From Agapanthus africanus (lineage: Eukaryota; Streptophyta; Magnoliopsida; Asparagales; Amaryllidaceae), in assembly GCA_030015575.1 (NCBI GenBank), contig CM057338.1, positions 828,808,353 to 828,872,352 of the forward strand: a DNA stretch of 64,000 nucleotides. Direction: 5' to 3'. Both the position numbers and the translations under genes were made by a program. Shown here in pieces: positions 11,898-24,599 of the stretch. Under the pieces are notes generated by a model, which worked only from the letters and a program-made list of their open reading frames with translations, was not told the DNA's origin and did no database searches. How positions within the stretch are numbered: position 1 is the first letter of the stretch; the number at the start of each line of letters is the position of its first letter.

Positions 11898-14800
11898 TGT
11901 CACGACCCGAAAGAGCACGTGACTGGCCCTTGAACCATATGAAGTCTATAGGACTCCATCTGATCCAAGTAAGCCAAAAGCCCAGAAATCTAAAACCATT
12001 TTAAGGATAAATAAACAATAAGCAATATACTATACAACGCCGAATGGCGAGGATCAAAATTTAAAAGAAACCCAGATAAGCATGAAAACTGTAACACTAC
12101 TAAGCGCGACTCTAAGGTCGAAATAATACATCACTAGTGTCTGAGTCTGAAACAATATACAAGTTTTTGGTTGATGGAATTTCTAGATACAATGAATAAT
12201 ACAAGTACAACGGCGGTTCTGATACAAAGAACCCACCTACCGAGCAAATCACCCGCAAAGGAAAACAGTGTGCCAGAAGTGCCGCTATGGAACCTGTACG
12301 GCAAGCCCTGCAAGAACTGTGGCACAACGGGGGTGAGTTGCCAACTCGTGAATAGAAAATATCTACAAGCAGAAATCGAATGCGAGACATAATCCTAAGT
12401 CAATACAATCAGTATATAATATAACCCTCAAGAGTAAGTCTGAAGCATGAAAATGTGGCAGTATAACATCTAATCATGTAGGTAGTGCCAAGTACTCGTG
12501 CCAGTGCCTCAGATAATAACATGTCATAATGTAAGGTATGTCTGCATGAAATAAACATGATGAAGTATCAAATGGATATCAATACACATATATTAGCGTC
12601 CCATTCCACTAATATTGGTGTAAGGGTATATATAACAGCGCCCTCGTACCCTGTTATATATACAAATGAAGTATGATCAAGGTAGTCAAGGTCTGTATGT
12701 AATCAATGTCTGTATAAACGTGGAACCCGTCCACCCGTCACCCAATGACAATAAACGTGGAACCCGTCCACCCGTCACCCAATAACAATAAACGTGGACC
12801 CCGTCCACCCGTCACCCAATGACAATAAACGTCATGCATGCAAATATGAGGATATAATCAAAATCATGGAAATCGTCATGAAACCCGTGCCTAGCATCAA
12901 CACGTAAATCCTCATCTATCGGGCTCCGTTGGTCCGGATCAACCCACGGGCTATGTCTGCGGAATCGGCCCTCGGCCCCGGCAGTACGCCCATATCCATC
13001 TATCGACTCTGGTCAGTATCCTCTGGATAACCGCCAGGTCCAACCAATCACCGGTAGGTAGTAGTCCCTCTGCCAGGCTCACCGTCTACTACACAGCGAA
13101 ACCGTTCTCGCCCCAGGGTACCATACCGGGTCCACCATGTACCCGTAATCGGCCTCATCCAACTCCTCGATTCGGGTTTACATATATCACTCTAGCACCG
13201 AGAAAACACATGGTGGACGCACCGAAATATCATATCAAGGGAAACCGGGTTTTTAAATAATTAACTATTCTCTTTTGAAATGTCAACGGTTCCCCAAATC
13301 CAGAATTAACATGGAAACAACATATCTCAATGCGTAATCTAAGCAAGTATGAAGATATCAATGTATGTGTGCACTGGTATGAATATACAGTGTGCATGTG
13401 CGCAGGTATGAAGATATCACTATATGTGTACAAGTGTGGGTATGTGACATATAAATGAAATGCAAGTATAACAGTATATCATGCAACATGGAATTAATAG
13501 TATGCACCTACAAGGTCATATCCTGATGCAACAATGCTACTGTGTAGTGACATGGCAATTATCGATGAAGAAGTGTGTGAGCCGGCAAGCAAGTGTACGT
13601 GGAACATACGCATCATCGATAATGGTGCTAGTGTCCTATCAACATGATAGTAATATAGCAGTAAACATATGCAAAGCAATGTGAATAGCAGGAATATGCG
13701 GAAATTGAATAATCAACGTAACAATAAAGAATCTACACCCATATGTATATGTCATGCAGTTATGCCATTTGAAATAAGAATGACTCGGTCTAGTTTAACA
13801 TCTATTATGCAAACTACAGATCTAAGTATCAAGTCAATCGGGAGGGGTATGGAAACCACCTAAATCTGAGCTGATATACAAATATATATATATATACAAT
13901 AGTCGGTGATCTCGCCTCAATAGTATCACGTACGATACGGTATATCATTTAACATCCTCGAGTCATGAGTGCGGATCTAACATCAATAGAAAGCTCGTAC
14001 GGTAAATCGTCGTACGGCATCCCAATAGCTGGGTACGGGTCAGTATCACACTCCTCTCATCAAATATCAGGTATCATTATCATCATATCACATAATCTGG
14101 GGTACAGATCTAAGTCTAGTACAAATCAATACCATCTATATAAGTATGAAAGCGGGGGTAAAACACATGCCCAACGGCCCGCTAAGATCACATGTCGTAT
14201 CGCAAGTACGAATCACATCACATCACCGATCTCACGGCACAATGCCCAAAATCATCGACTCATCTCCAATGTCATCCAATATCCTCATCAACACTGTGTA
14301 AAAATAGTGAATATGCAAGGGTGCGCGTGTGGTGTAAACCTATTCTAGGGTTTGCGACTATGAACTATACTAGTTTACTTCTAACCCTAAGCTATCCATA
14401 ATACACCTAACACCATATCCATGACACACTATAACTATCAAGCATAATATATAGTATACCAACTACGGACTGCGGGGGTGCTATATGCCATCCACCCGAC
14501 TTCCCCAGTAGATATAATCTACTCACCTTGCGTCTTCATTTTTCGACGTCTCCACGCGCTTTACTTGTCATCCCGAAGTCTTCATGGGATACCTACACAT
14601 CAAAGTATCGTATATGCGTATTAAAACCAAATCAAAGCTAACACGGCACACGAAACCCAAAACGATACGATAAGGGGCCTATAGATTAGAACCTATGGGC
14701 ACGCCTTCAAAACCATCAACAAATCCTCGATATCGTCGTATAAACGCCAATTAGTCGAGGTAGAACACAATACACAATTTCAGAACTATAAATACGGAAT

Positions 14801-16015
14801 ACGGAAACACGAATCCAAACCAGCAACTAAGGAAATAGGCTCCAAATTTCACCCTAGGACAAACTAGACAAATCTACACATACCAGGGGCCTAATCTACT
14901 AATGAGGGAACACCAAAACCAAGACGAACCAAAATAGGGTAGGTCTGGCCGCAAATTGCGGCCAATTGGAATAAATCTGCGGCCGGGTTGATGAGTTAGG
15001 GGTTGGGGTCTTGGTGGTAGCTTCCTGGGTGCCTGCACATGTCACTGTCCAATCAATTTTAATTTAGGATGTCTCGGGTGATAGCAGATTCAATATACCC
15101 TTCACAGATTCCATAAATTCTCCGATATCGGTTTCTAAATCCGTATTTCGGGTTTCAACTCTCAGGTTAGGGTCTCAATTCATGCACTAGGGTGTTGGTG
15201 TAGCCTCTACTGAACTCAATTTCACATCACAACCCATAATTTCCTCAAAGCCTAACTAGGTTTTCCCTAACTCCACAATATCAAACAATATCGGTTCAAT
15301 CTAAACATGGGGGTATAAGTAATGCTAAAAATAAGCTAATAGTCCAGAAAATACCTCATTTGGCAACTCAAGAAAATTCTTGAGTTGCCCCTAGTGGCCA
15401 AAATCCTTGCTTCCTTGGTCCAATGTGTAGATCTTGAGCTTGTGCACACTTTTAATGAAATGAGAGTGGGGTTTTAGAGTTGTTTAGAGGTGATTTGAGG
15501 AGTTGAAGAGGGGAGGGAGGTGAGGAGCAGGAGGAGCAGCAGCAGCAAGAGGGAGAGGGAGAAAAATGAGTGAAGGTTGAAGAGCAAATGGCTAAGTCTT
15601 TAGTCAAAGAAGCCCATACCTCTCTCTCTCACCAACTACTAAATTCTTTAATATAAACCCCTTTTCCATTTCTTTTCTTTTCTCTAAATTTCTTCTCACT
15701 CAAATAGTAAACTCAAATGAGAAACCATGGTAGAAAATGCACAAGTGTAAGAAGAATGATATGTGCATGTTTTGCACAAATTGCTAAAAAACCGATTAGC
15801 GATTATTAATCGCGATTAGCACCAATTTAGCATATAACTAATCAATTAAACTTAGAAATGGCATAATTCTCTAATTTACCCTATTTTGGAATTTTCCAAA
15901 AATTTTCCCCATTTATTTGTATTTAATTATACCGAATTATTAAAATATTCAATAACATAATATTAAATTATAAATTTCCCAAAAAATAATATTTTTATTA
16001 TTTCAAAATGTTACA
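11898..16015 (-). mobile_element. Element F LTR, right copy (5' LTR in element orientation)
   Basis: This 4118-bp copy matches 4702-8789 from tgtcacgacccg to atgttaca with scattered single-base changes and one extra 37-bp repeat unit (array 12717-12827). The low visible divergence suggests a recent insertion, the youngest in the left stack by nesting order. Confidence 0.9.
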
Positions 16016-16915
16016 CTCATACTCCTGTGAATCCAACCAGTAACACTTACCGTACAGTCCGGTTTGATCGTCTGATATGTCGCATATCTTGCCTAGGGGT
16101 GGTAAACGTCAGACCCCAGTAGCTCGATAAGTCGTGTCGATATGTGGTCTATAACAGTTCGAGATACTACTGATAACACTTACCAGTAAATCTCAGCAAC
16201 CCTGGCCAGGGATTTCTGGTTATAACCAATCGAACACAGCGCAACATCAACTCCCTATACCGGGAGAGACGAATCCCCTCCTATCGCTCATTGCCTCCAT
16301 GTGATTCGGGACTGTACCCAAAAACCACCATTTTGCACGCCCTCTTGGACGTGGTAAGGTGGAAATCAAAGCACGGTGAGAATCACACAAGACTCTATGA
16401 CGATCTTGGGTCTACAGACTAACCTGTACCAGTGTCACCAGAGAACTGCCATCTGACGTAAGGTATAATACCATCTGGGAGTTCTCGGCGAGTCCGTCCA
16501 GTGTACCCAGTCTCCACTGAGCACCCGTATATCATCTCTGATGTCAAACACCAATGGATATAGGAGCATCCATCGCCCATCTGTATGGGTCGAGAAGGTA
16601 TACGCTAGTCTACTCTGGTATATCGATGTCCCGTCTCGATACACCCATGACTAGGGATCTTGAAGGATGTACTTATGGACTACCATGTCCCAACTAGTAT
16701 GATCCGCATCATAGTCCAGGTAGTCAAGTACACATCCTAAGGGCTTTACCAACATGTAACAGAGAGACAATCAGTGTACACGTTAAGGTAAAGAGCAACC
16801 AGATAGCATACTATCATGTCGAGCAAGAAAGTCCTCCCTATATATGTCCAAGCATCCACTACAATATACATCCTATGTATAGTAATGGCCTCTAGGGCAT
16901 ACATATAAACTAACA
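16016..16915 (-). mobile_element. Element B 5' LTR, second part
   Basis: After the right copy of F's target duplication (16016-16020), the sequence picks up exactly where 4701 left off, as judged against the LTRs of A at 22256 and 30536. It ends taaca at 16915, the outer LTR edge. The following gatag (16916-16920) should be B's own target duplication; its partner lies off the window. Confidence 0.85.
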
Positions 16916-18875
16916 GATAGAGCCCTTAGGATTCTTGCTTGACTACCAGCAGTATGATGGCGATCATATACGTGGGAGCTGGGGTCTATAAGCACATCCT
17001 TAAAAGGTCCCTAGTCGAGGGAGTTTCGAGACAGGGCATCGATACTCCATTAGTAGACTAGTGTATACAGTCGAGACCCCGACGAGGGGAGGTGGCCGGT
17101 CTCACAAGCCACTGGTGTTAATTGGTTCACATAAGATGTATACAGGTGCTCATTGGGTTATGAGTACACCGGACAGGACTCGCCGGGAACATGCTAGTTG
17201 GTATTATACCTAGCGTCAGATAGCAGTTCCCTGGTGACATGTGTACAGGTAGTTCATCGACCTGAGATCATCATTTGTCTCGTGTGAGTTCCCATTGTAC
17301 TTTGATTACTACCCTACCATGACTCAAAGGAGTCGTGCAAACAGGTTTTAATTGGGTACAGTCCCGAGCCACATGGAGGCAGTGAGCGGATCTGCAGGGG
17401 TTTCTCTCTCCCGGTATTGGGGGTGAGGTCGCGCTGTGTTTAGGAAAGCCATTACACGAAGTCCTTGGGCAATGCAGGAGATTTACTGGTAGGTATTCCA
17501 GTAGTTTTACTGGTAGGTATTCCAGTAGTATCTCAGGGTGTTCTGGGCTACACTCCGACACGACTTGTACCGCTTTTGGGGGTCTGACTTTTACCAACCC
17601 CCTAGGCCCGCCATGCGATGCTCATAGACGAACGGACCGGACTGTACGGATATTGTCATTGACAGGCTCAGTAGGGTGTCAGGATGAGTTCGCTCATCGA
17701 CGTCCCTTTTGGTCAATACCTGGTAGCCCGTTACGTATGGCTAATACCTCTGACGTGCTAGTGGTTAAATCCACAGCCAAAAGTATTGACGAGCCTTTAG
17801 AGTCCCCCACAGACAGTTTCTTAAGTTTCGGGCGAAACGCTGTAGAGGCCGTATGGATATATGGCAGGGTTCGATCTTATACGTGCGGTATTGCACGGAT
17901 CATAATCGGACGGATAATACTAGCGGGCTTTGGTTTAAGCCGGATCCTAGTATTGTACAGTGTAGATTTTGTCTCATTGCATTTGTATTCGGTCGGAATA
18001 CAAATGCGGGTATGTATATACGGTCGCGGGGTTTTCCTGTAATTTATTACGGGATCAGTTTTTTGAAGTTGCCAGTTTACATTCCGTTTCGGCCAGTTTT
18101 CCTTTGTTCCTTCATGGCCGAAGTTTTGTGATGGGAGGGGCTAATTTGCAAATGTGCAAATTAGAAATGTGGAGGGTGTTATTTGTGATATGTGGCATAT
18201 GGATGGTTCTAGCATCTTTGCTTTTTCATGCATCATTACTTGCATTAATGGTGAGAAGATTGAAGGGTTTTTTGATGTGAGGTTTTCTTTTTGTTTACCA
18301 TCACCCATTTCCTTTTACTACACTCACCTCCCTTCATTGCTTTTTACTCTCCCATTTTTGCAAGGCCGGCCACTTCTTGGAGAGAAAGGGTTTCATTTTT
18401 CTTGTGGTGGGAAATTTATTCATCTCACATTTTGGCTTGCAACAAAATACACTATCCTTCTCCAAAGCTCATCTCCTTCTCCACTTCATTATGGCAACTT
18501 CACATAACCCCATGAGACAAACTATTCTACACTTAGCCTACAGCATTCTTGGACACGTCGGCTTGCCAACTTCGTGTCCGAGTTGCCTCGGTCTAGAGGT
18601 GGGAGCTCGTAAAAAGATTCGGCGATGTGGTGCCCTTTCCGACGAGGAGATGGAGACCGGAGATTCCGCGAGGAGATCGGGATGGAGGCCGAAGACCGAA
18701 GGACACGGATCGCTCGGTATAGCTTTCTACCCATTCTCTAGTTAGCTAGCATTAGGTTAATGGCCCGATCCGGGTTTTTTAGTACGCGGTAGCGCCGGTT
18801 TTCTAGTTAAGAAAAGTTTTTCGTTTCCACATTTTGGCCTCGGACAGACGGCCGGGGCGCTACCGTGCACTTACA
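16916..18875 (+). mobile_element. LTR D: 5'-truncated copia-type LTR in plus orientation
   Basis: The first 1.0 kb matches the solo LTR at 60547-62680 in plus orientation, starting about 180 bp into it (agcccttaggatt..., compare 60727). The missing first 180 bp are explained if element B inserted into D. The later half diverges from the solo LTR and ends gtgcacttaca, so D belongs to a different subfamily. Whether D is a solo LTR or part of a full element cannot be seen. Several open frames of about 100 codons at 17650-18750 look like chance frames. Confidence 0.65.
17482..17529. repeat. 24-bp tandem duplication in LTR D
   Basis: The unit beginning tttactggtaggtattcc occurs at 17482 and 17506. 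The solo LTR at 61286 has one diverged copy, so the duplication is specific to D. Confidence 0.8.
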
Positions 18876-18891
18876 ATATATATATATATAT
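18876..18891. repeat. (AT)n microsatellite at the D/C junction
   Basis: A short run of alternating A and T separates the apparent end of LTR D from the surviving end of C's left LTR. Confidence 0.8.
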
Positions 18892-18945
18892 AAGTACCCA
18901 CTATAATTTACAATAATGGCCTCTAGGGCATATATATCACTAACA
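18892..18945 (-). mobile_element. Surviving end of element C's left LTR
   Basis: About 54 bp, including aatggcctctagggcatata and ending actaaca, match the outer ends of the LTRs of A, B and C. The rest of this LTR is presumably on the far side of D and B, off the window. Confidence 0.6.
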
Positions 18946-19613
18946 TGCAACACTAGCAAGTTTCATGTAGGTTTGAAACTCCCGATGTGGTTTTTTCCCC
19001 AAGCGCTTATAATCTTGACGAAGGTCAAAACATCATAAGTCGCAAGTCAAGTTCAACCCATCATTATCCAGATTAATTTAGACCCATTCGTATAAGCCCT
19101 TAACGAAGGTCAAAATAGCTGTATGCCTGTCCTAGATTAATGCATCTATATATGCTACAGATAAGCACCCGCCAGTTATCAAACACTATGCCTTGGCGAA
19201 GGTCAAAACACATAGCATGAATACTAGTTGATACCTATCTGAAATGACGGAGGGCTACGGCTGGTTTTAGCGAAAACCGTGAACGTAATGAACTTGATAT
19301 AGTCGAAGGAACCGAATAGCTTTTGAAAAGGAGTGGTTTAAGCTCTGATTTAAAAAGTTGTTTTTGAAGAAAATCGAGTGGTTTTGCAATTGTTCCAACG
19401 ACGTCAAATATTAGGTTTATTGCATTGCATTAAGTGAAATTAATGCGGTCCCATCAATTAAGCTTATCACAACAGAAAAAGAATGAAAATAGAATGTATG
19501 TATATGCCACCCATATTCGCCACGGCGCCCTGTCATGCACCGTTAGGTTATTTAGCTAACGGTTGAGCGGGGGTAGGACTAGGGCAGATGCAAAACATAT
19601 ATAATATTTATTT

Positions 19614-19617
<4 letters not shown>

Positions 19618-19661
<44 letters not shown>
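19618..19661. repeat. (TA)n microsatellite in element C
   Basis: About 22 uninterrupted TA units lie in the leader of C. At the matching places A and B have only short imperfect tata stretches. Confidence 0.9.
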
Positions 19662-19663
<2 letters not shown>

Positions 19664-20412
19664 ATCACAGGCATAATAAGCATCATAGGAAGATATGAAT
19701 ATCACAGAGAATGGAAAAATGGATCAACTAGAACATTTGCATTTCATTGAGCCACCTATGAAACACAGTCGTCCACGGTCGTGTGAATAGCCGAGTGTGA
19801 ATAATCCTAGACCCCTACGAGTGCGGAAAGCTATCCGCCAATCCTAGAATTGGGTGACCCGGGTCTCAACTCCTCGAGATGGACACCCACTGAATTCTAG
19901 GACCTGGTAACATGTGCACTCCTCCGTGGGTCAATCCTAGATGCGGAAATGAAAAATAATATATAGCCGGTAACTACATCCTTAACCTGGATGCGCCCCA
20001 ATAAAAAAATATACATCAATTATTAAATGAATTACAAAAATCCACTCACATCTCACATCAAAATTCATACTGGGCCATTCACACGATGATCCATCAATCC
20101 ATTACCAACCGAACATCACAAGATATGTGCAACCCCTTCTAATCGACGTATAGCGATTATAAGACGTTTAAGAACACATATACGCATCACAAAAATAATT
20201 AAAGAAAACCATGACGTTAGAATTCCACACACAATTAGCGAATGAAACCAATTTTCCAAGACTTGAAAATTCTGTCCACTAAAGTCCCCAAAAATATTCA
20301 TTTTAAGCCAATCCGGGAGTCGAAACGAACTCAAAATCCGTCCGAATCTTCGCAGAGGTGAAGGGTACAAAATTAACTATCGACTTAGAGGCTTAGGGGT
20401 ACCCATCCCGGG

Positions 20413-20507
20413 GGCCACCACGAGGTGGCCCCAAGGGAGTGGTAGACCCGAGAGCACCATTTTGGGGTGCTCTCGGGTCCCCACCCCAAGGCCACTTTGT
20501 GGTGGTC
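20413..20507. repeat. GC-rich long hairpin in element C leader
   Basis: Arms of about 45 bases pair around a seven-base centre. The core is perfect: gacccgagagcacc (20445-20458) against ggtgctctcgggtc (20466-20479). Outside it, ggccaccacgaggtggcc pairs imperfectly with ggccactttgtggtggtc. Elements A and B lack an obvious equivalent. Confidence 0.8.
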
Positions 20508-20706
20508 TTGGGGGGTGGGCCCAACCTTCGGCCTCCCGGGGTGCCAAAGCTTCATCCCGCGGCTTCTCACTTCAAACCATGAACCCGCGGGGTGTGCAAA
20601 CATGTCAAAACATCAATTTTAGGGACTGTTTTTGTTTGCAGTTCGTGCGCGACAAAAACGGCGGATTTATAACGTCGCTACAAGCTATCTAAGGCTTATG
20701 GAGTAT

Positions 20707-20717
20707 CTCTGATACCA
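20707..20717 (-). other. Primer-binding site of element C
   Basis: The minus strand reads TGGTATCAGAG, directly inside the LTR edge TGTAAG at 20718. It shows C is minus-strand and that 20718 onward is its 5' LTR. Confidence 0.8.
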
Positions 20718-20962
20718 TGTAAGTCGATATCGCACACTCCACAGAATTTGTAGAGAGACATAATTTACAAAAAACAATTTTAAGAGGGCAACATCGACTA
20801 ATCTTCCAAGAACTACCATAAGCCCTAGTTAACAAAACCTAACATAGGTTCTAATCTACTATGAAGAGATTTATACCTATGTGCTCAAGTCCTTCGGATC
20901 TTCATATCCTCTTCTTAATCTCCTCGTACGTCGGGATCAAGCTTGGTCGTTGGTCTTCTTGT
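20718..20962 (-). mobile_element. Element C 5' LTR, first part (interrupted by element A)
   Basis: The LTR begins TGTAAGTCG next to the primer site and is cut at 20962 by element A. It continues from 31437. The final cttgt (20958-20962) is the left target duplication of A. Confidence 0.75.
20958..20962. repeat. Left target-site duplication of element A (CTTGT)
   Basis: The five bases cttgt here are repeated exactly at 31432-31436, just outside the other LTR of A. Confidence 0.9.
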
Positions 20963-23153
20963 TGCAGGGTTACCTAGGATGGCAGCAAGGTTTCGGGAGG
21001 CATCGTCCATGCCAAATTCAAAAATTTGCCATTCTAGCTAACCCTAACTAAGAATCGTTTACTAAAAATCGACGGAATAAAATGCAAACCACTTTGCAAA
21101 GTAAAGTGAACAAGGAATACAACCTTTGTAGACCGGTCCTTCACTTTTAAAGCTCCATGTTGACGTCCCTTCGCTGCGATCATGGATCTCCCGAACTCTA
21201 GTATGGGTTCCCTCGGAGAAATGAACAAGCTTGCTCGTAGTGTTCAAGGCCGAAGATGATCTACGTCGAGAAGACTCAAACTCAAGCTAACCCTTCACTA
21301 GGTCATGAACTTCCGTGAAGAGAACACCCTATACTACCCAAGCAAGTGTATAGGATGATGAAGTAGGAAGTGGGCTCTCTTTAGATTTATTTTTCTCACA
21401 ATATTTTCTCACCTTGAGAAAAGCTAGTGAGCTTTTCTCATAAGGAAAAAGAAGCTCAAGTGAAGAAGATGAGAGAACGAACTCATGAGGCGAGAATAGC
21501 AACCATGGGTGAGTTAGTGTCATACATTAACTCATGTAGAATAAACCATGGCTAGTTAATAATGGTTAGGTTAATAAATATCTACAAGTAAAACAAACTT
21601 AGTTGACTTGGTCAATGGTTCCACAAGCTTCTCCAAGCTTTAACCATATGACTAAACTCCACTAATTTTGATTAACTCAGATAAATATAAACCCATCACA
21701 TTATTAACTATGGTGCAAGTCTCATACACCCATGCCACATGTGGCATCTAGCCTGACACAAAAGTTGTACATTAATATATATCACATATACACTAATGCA
21801 CATAAGTGAGAAAAGAAATCATAAGTGAGCTAATATTAGTTAATATAATCTAGTATATCTAATATACAATTATACATTAAATTATTAAATCAACACTTGA
21901 TTTAATAATCCGGCTATATCACATATAACCGACTAATATCAAATGCAACAACTTATCGAATCAATACTTGATCCGATAATCCAGCTATATCTCATATAAC
22001 CGACCGATGTCACAAATCGCAAGAATAGAATGCGATATCATATACGCGCATCAATCTCGGTCCCGCACATATCACATATGTGCTTCTACTCCGTTTCGCA
22101 TGAACCAGGAAACCTCTGTGTAGGACTCTAAAGACTCGTCAATACGCCGGCAGTAGGTGATGATCATATCAAACACCCACAAGCCGCAAGTGGTCTGCTA
22201 AATGTAACGGCCACCCGGGTATTGAGCGATCAGAAGATCAACAAGCAAGCCTGCTCATACTCCTGCGAATCCAATCAGTAACACTACCGTACAGTCCGGT
22301 CTCTTCATCTGATATGTCGCATATCTCGTCTAGGGGTGGTAAACGTCAGACCCCAGTAACTCGATAAGTCGTGTCGATATAAGGCTCATAACGGGTCGAG
22401 AAATTACTGTAACACTTACCAGTAAATCTCTGAATCAGCCCTGGCCAGGGACTTCCTGTTATAGCCAATCAAGCACAGCGCAACATCAACCTCCAATACC
22501 GGGAGAGACGAATCCCCTCCTATCGCTCATTGCCTCCATGTGACTCGGGACTGTACCCAAAAACCACCGTTTTGCACGTCCTCTTGAACGTGGTAAGGTG
22601 GAAATCAAAGCACAGTGGGAATCACACAAGACTCTATGATGATCTCGGGTCAACAGACTAACCTGTACCAGTGTCACCAGAGAACTGCCATCTGACGTGA
22701 GGTATAATGCCATCTGGGAGTTCTCGGCGAGTCCGTCCAGTGTACCCAGTCTCCACTGAGCACCCGTATACCATCTCTGATGTCAAACACCAATGGATAT
22801 GGGATCATCCATCGCCCATCTACATGGGTCGAGAAGCTATACGCTAGTCTACTCTGGTATATCGATGCCCCGTCTCGATACACCTACGACTAGGGACATT
22901 AAAGGATGTACTTACCGACTACCTTTGTCCCACTAGTATGATCTGCATCATAATCTAGGTATTCAAGTACGCATTCTATGGGCTTTACCAACATGTAACA
23001 GAGAGACAATCAATATACATGTTAAGATAAAGAGTAACCAGATAGCATACTATCATATCGAGCAAGAAAGTCCTCCCTATATATGTCCAAGCATCCACTA
23101 CAATATACATCTCATGTACAGCAATGGCCTATAGGGCATACATATAACTAACA
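20963..23153 (-). mobile_element. Element A 3' LTR
   Basis: A 2191-bp LTR starting TGCAGGGTTACC and ending ataactaaca in plus orientation. The copy at 29241-31431 has exactly the same length. TG...CA ends, flanking CTTGT duplication and an internal polypurine tract agree on the borders. Confidence 0.93.
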
Positions 23154-23166
23154 ATCTCCCACTTGC
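23154..23166 (-). other. Polypurine tract of element A
   Basis: The minus strand reads gcaagtgggagat immediately before TGTTAG, the typical copia polypurine tract next to the 3' LTR. Confidence 0.85.
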
Positions 23167-23169
23167 ACT

Positions 23170-23435
23170 AGGGCCATCATATAGCAGTGGTTGTAGTATC
23201 TCATACTCAACCATCCCATAAAAGTCTCTCTCTGGGAAAAGGCCTTCGTGAGTGGATCCGCCGTGTTGTCCTCTGAGTGTACTCTCCTGACCTCGATCCC
23301 CTGGAGATCAACCATCTCCATAATCAGGTGATACTGCCTTAGAATATATCTGGATCACTGATGGGACGGGGGTTCCTAGGCATATGCCATAACTCCATTG
23401 TCACACAATGGTAGGAACGAAGTTCATCTCATGAA

Positions 23436-23491
<56 letters not shown>

Positions 23492-23640
23492 CTTCCTCTT
23501 TGGTAGCATCTTCGGTAGCGATGTATCCAGCCTTTATCGTCTAGACTGTCACGGTATCTAGCTTGGAACTCTTCCAACATACCGTCCTTCCACTGAGGGT
23601 AAAGACAATGCCTGTTGACTGACATTCAGTCGACCTTACC
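23170..23640 (-). pseudogene. Decayed copia RNase H of element A
   Basis: Read on the minus strand, short collinear motifs of the copia RNase H domain are visible: a WKSSK-type segment near 23555, CDNNG near 23395, and ADPLTK near 23250, in the expected order toward the 3' LTR. This domain degrades the RNA strand during reverse transcription. It is not functional. Several codons are stops (for example within the segment after CDNNG), and an (AT)n run at 23439-23487 sits between the two halves. The position directly before the polypurine tract is as expected for the C-terminus of a copia polyprotein. Confidence 0.75.
23439..23487. repeat. (AT)n microsatellite inside the RNase H of element A
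   Basis: About 24 AT units interrupt the RNase H reading frame. On the minus strand they are read as a run of alternating Tyr and Ile. Confidence 0.95.
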
Positions 23641-23779
23641 ACCCTGGAAGCTATCAAGTGATTCTCCCCAGGATCTATTGATACCATCTCACTACACCTA
23701 GTGAGAATCCTAACATCCATTTATATCTATCTTATATATCCAAAACCTAAGATTTAGGAGGTATCACCTTGATCCTATA

Positions 23780-24330
23780 TGGAGAATCAATGTGATAAGA
23801 GGAGATTGACCGAGTGTAGCATAGGAAACACCTTTCCTATCAAGAGTATGTCATCCACGTACCATACGAGGAAGACCGCCTTACTCTCTATAGCCTTTTC
23901 GTATATACAAGGTTCATCTACCATTTTGATGAAGTCAAACGCTTTGACTACCACATCAAAACAGATGTTTCAACTCCGCGATGCCTGCTTTAACCTGTAA
24001 AGCAACTTGCACACGTTTCCGCTGCTTCCACTGTCTACAAAGCTCTCTGGCTGTGTACTTATAGACACTCTCTTCTAAATTATCATTTAGAAAAGCAGTC
24101 ATGACACCCAACCGCCAGATATCGTAGTCATGGTATGTAGCATATGGCAAGTAGGATACGGATGGACTTAAGCATAGGCAGTAGAAAAGGTTTCATCATA
24201 ATCCACACCTGGTCAGTGACGAGAACCTTTTACAACAAGCCTTAGCTTTGAAAGTCTCAACTTTTCCATGTACACCAAGTAATCTTCTAAAGATATACTT
24301 GCTCCTGATGGGGATTTAAATAAAACAACT
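23780..24330 (-). pseudogene. Decayed copia reverse transcriptase of element A
   Basis: The catalytic block YVDDILLIG is encoded at 23835-23861 on the minus strand, and upstream of it lie YRLKQASRS (about 23967-24000), NLEES and TAFLN (about 24060-24110). This is the fixed order of a Ty1/copia reverse transcriptase, which copies the element RNA into DNA. The Trp codon expected after YRLKQASRS is a TGA stop, and the segments fall in more than one frame, so no protein can be made. The integrase lies upstream and RNase H downstream, the copia order. Confidence 0.85.
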
Positions 24331-24599
24331 AAAGTCCATACTTTGTTGGTGTATATGAATTCCATCTCAGATCGCATAGCATCCAGCCATTCTTACAGAG
24401 TCCCCACTCTTGATGGCCTGCTCGAAACTAGTTGGCTCATCATCTCATGATGCAATCCTCGCTCCCATTGTCGTAGAGAAAACCGAAGTATCTCTCAGGC
24501 GGATGAGGAACCCTATCAGATCGGCGGAGAGCCTGAGGTTCGTTGGGAGCTATTGAATCCTCCGATTCTACCAAATCATCAGTTGTAGTTTGTATAGCT

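Larger units (their letters stand above)
18946..20717 (-). mobile_element. Element C internal region, pol-deleted
   Basis: These 1772 bp follow the leader of elements A and B (for example the TTGAC-type repeats, the sentence-like tract around gaaatgacggagggctacg, and the gcacc-gttaggtta tract) but contain no gag or pol. The LTR edge at 18945 joins straight to sequence that in element A lies about 3.4 kb from the corresponding LTR, and no polypurine tract is present. C is therefore an internal-deletion derivative. Confidence 0.7.

Noticed and set aside
17653..18745. Series of 90-130-codon plus-strand frames as a host gene
   Set aside because: They overlap in different frames, share no domain, and lie within LTR D, which matches the solo LTR over its first part.
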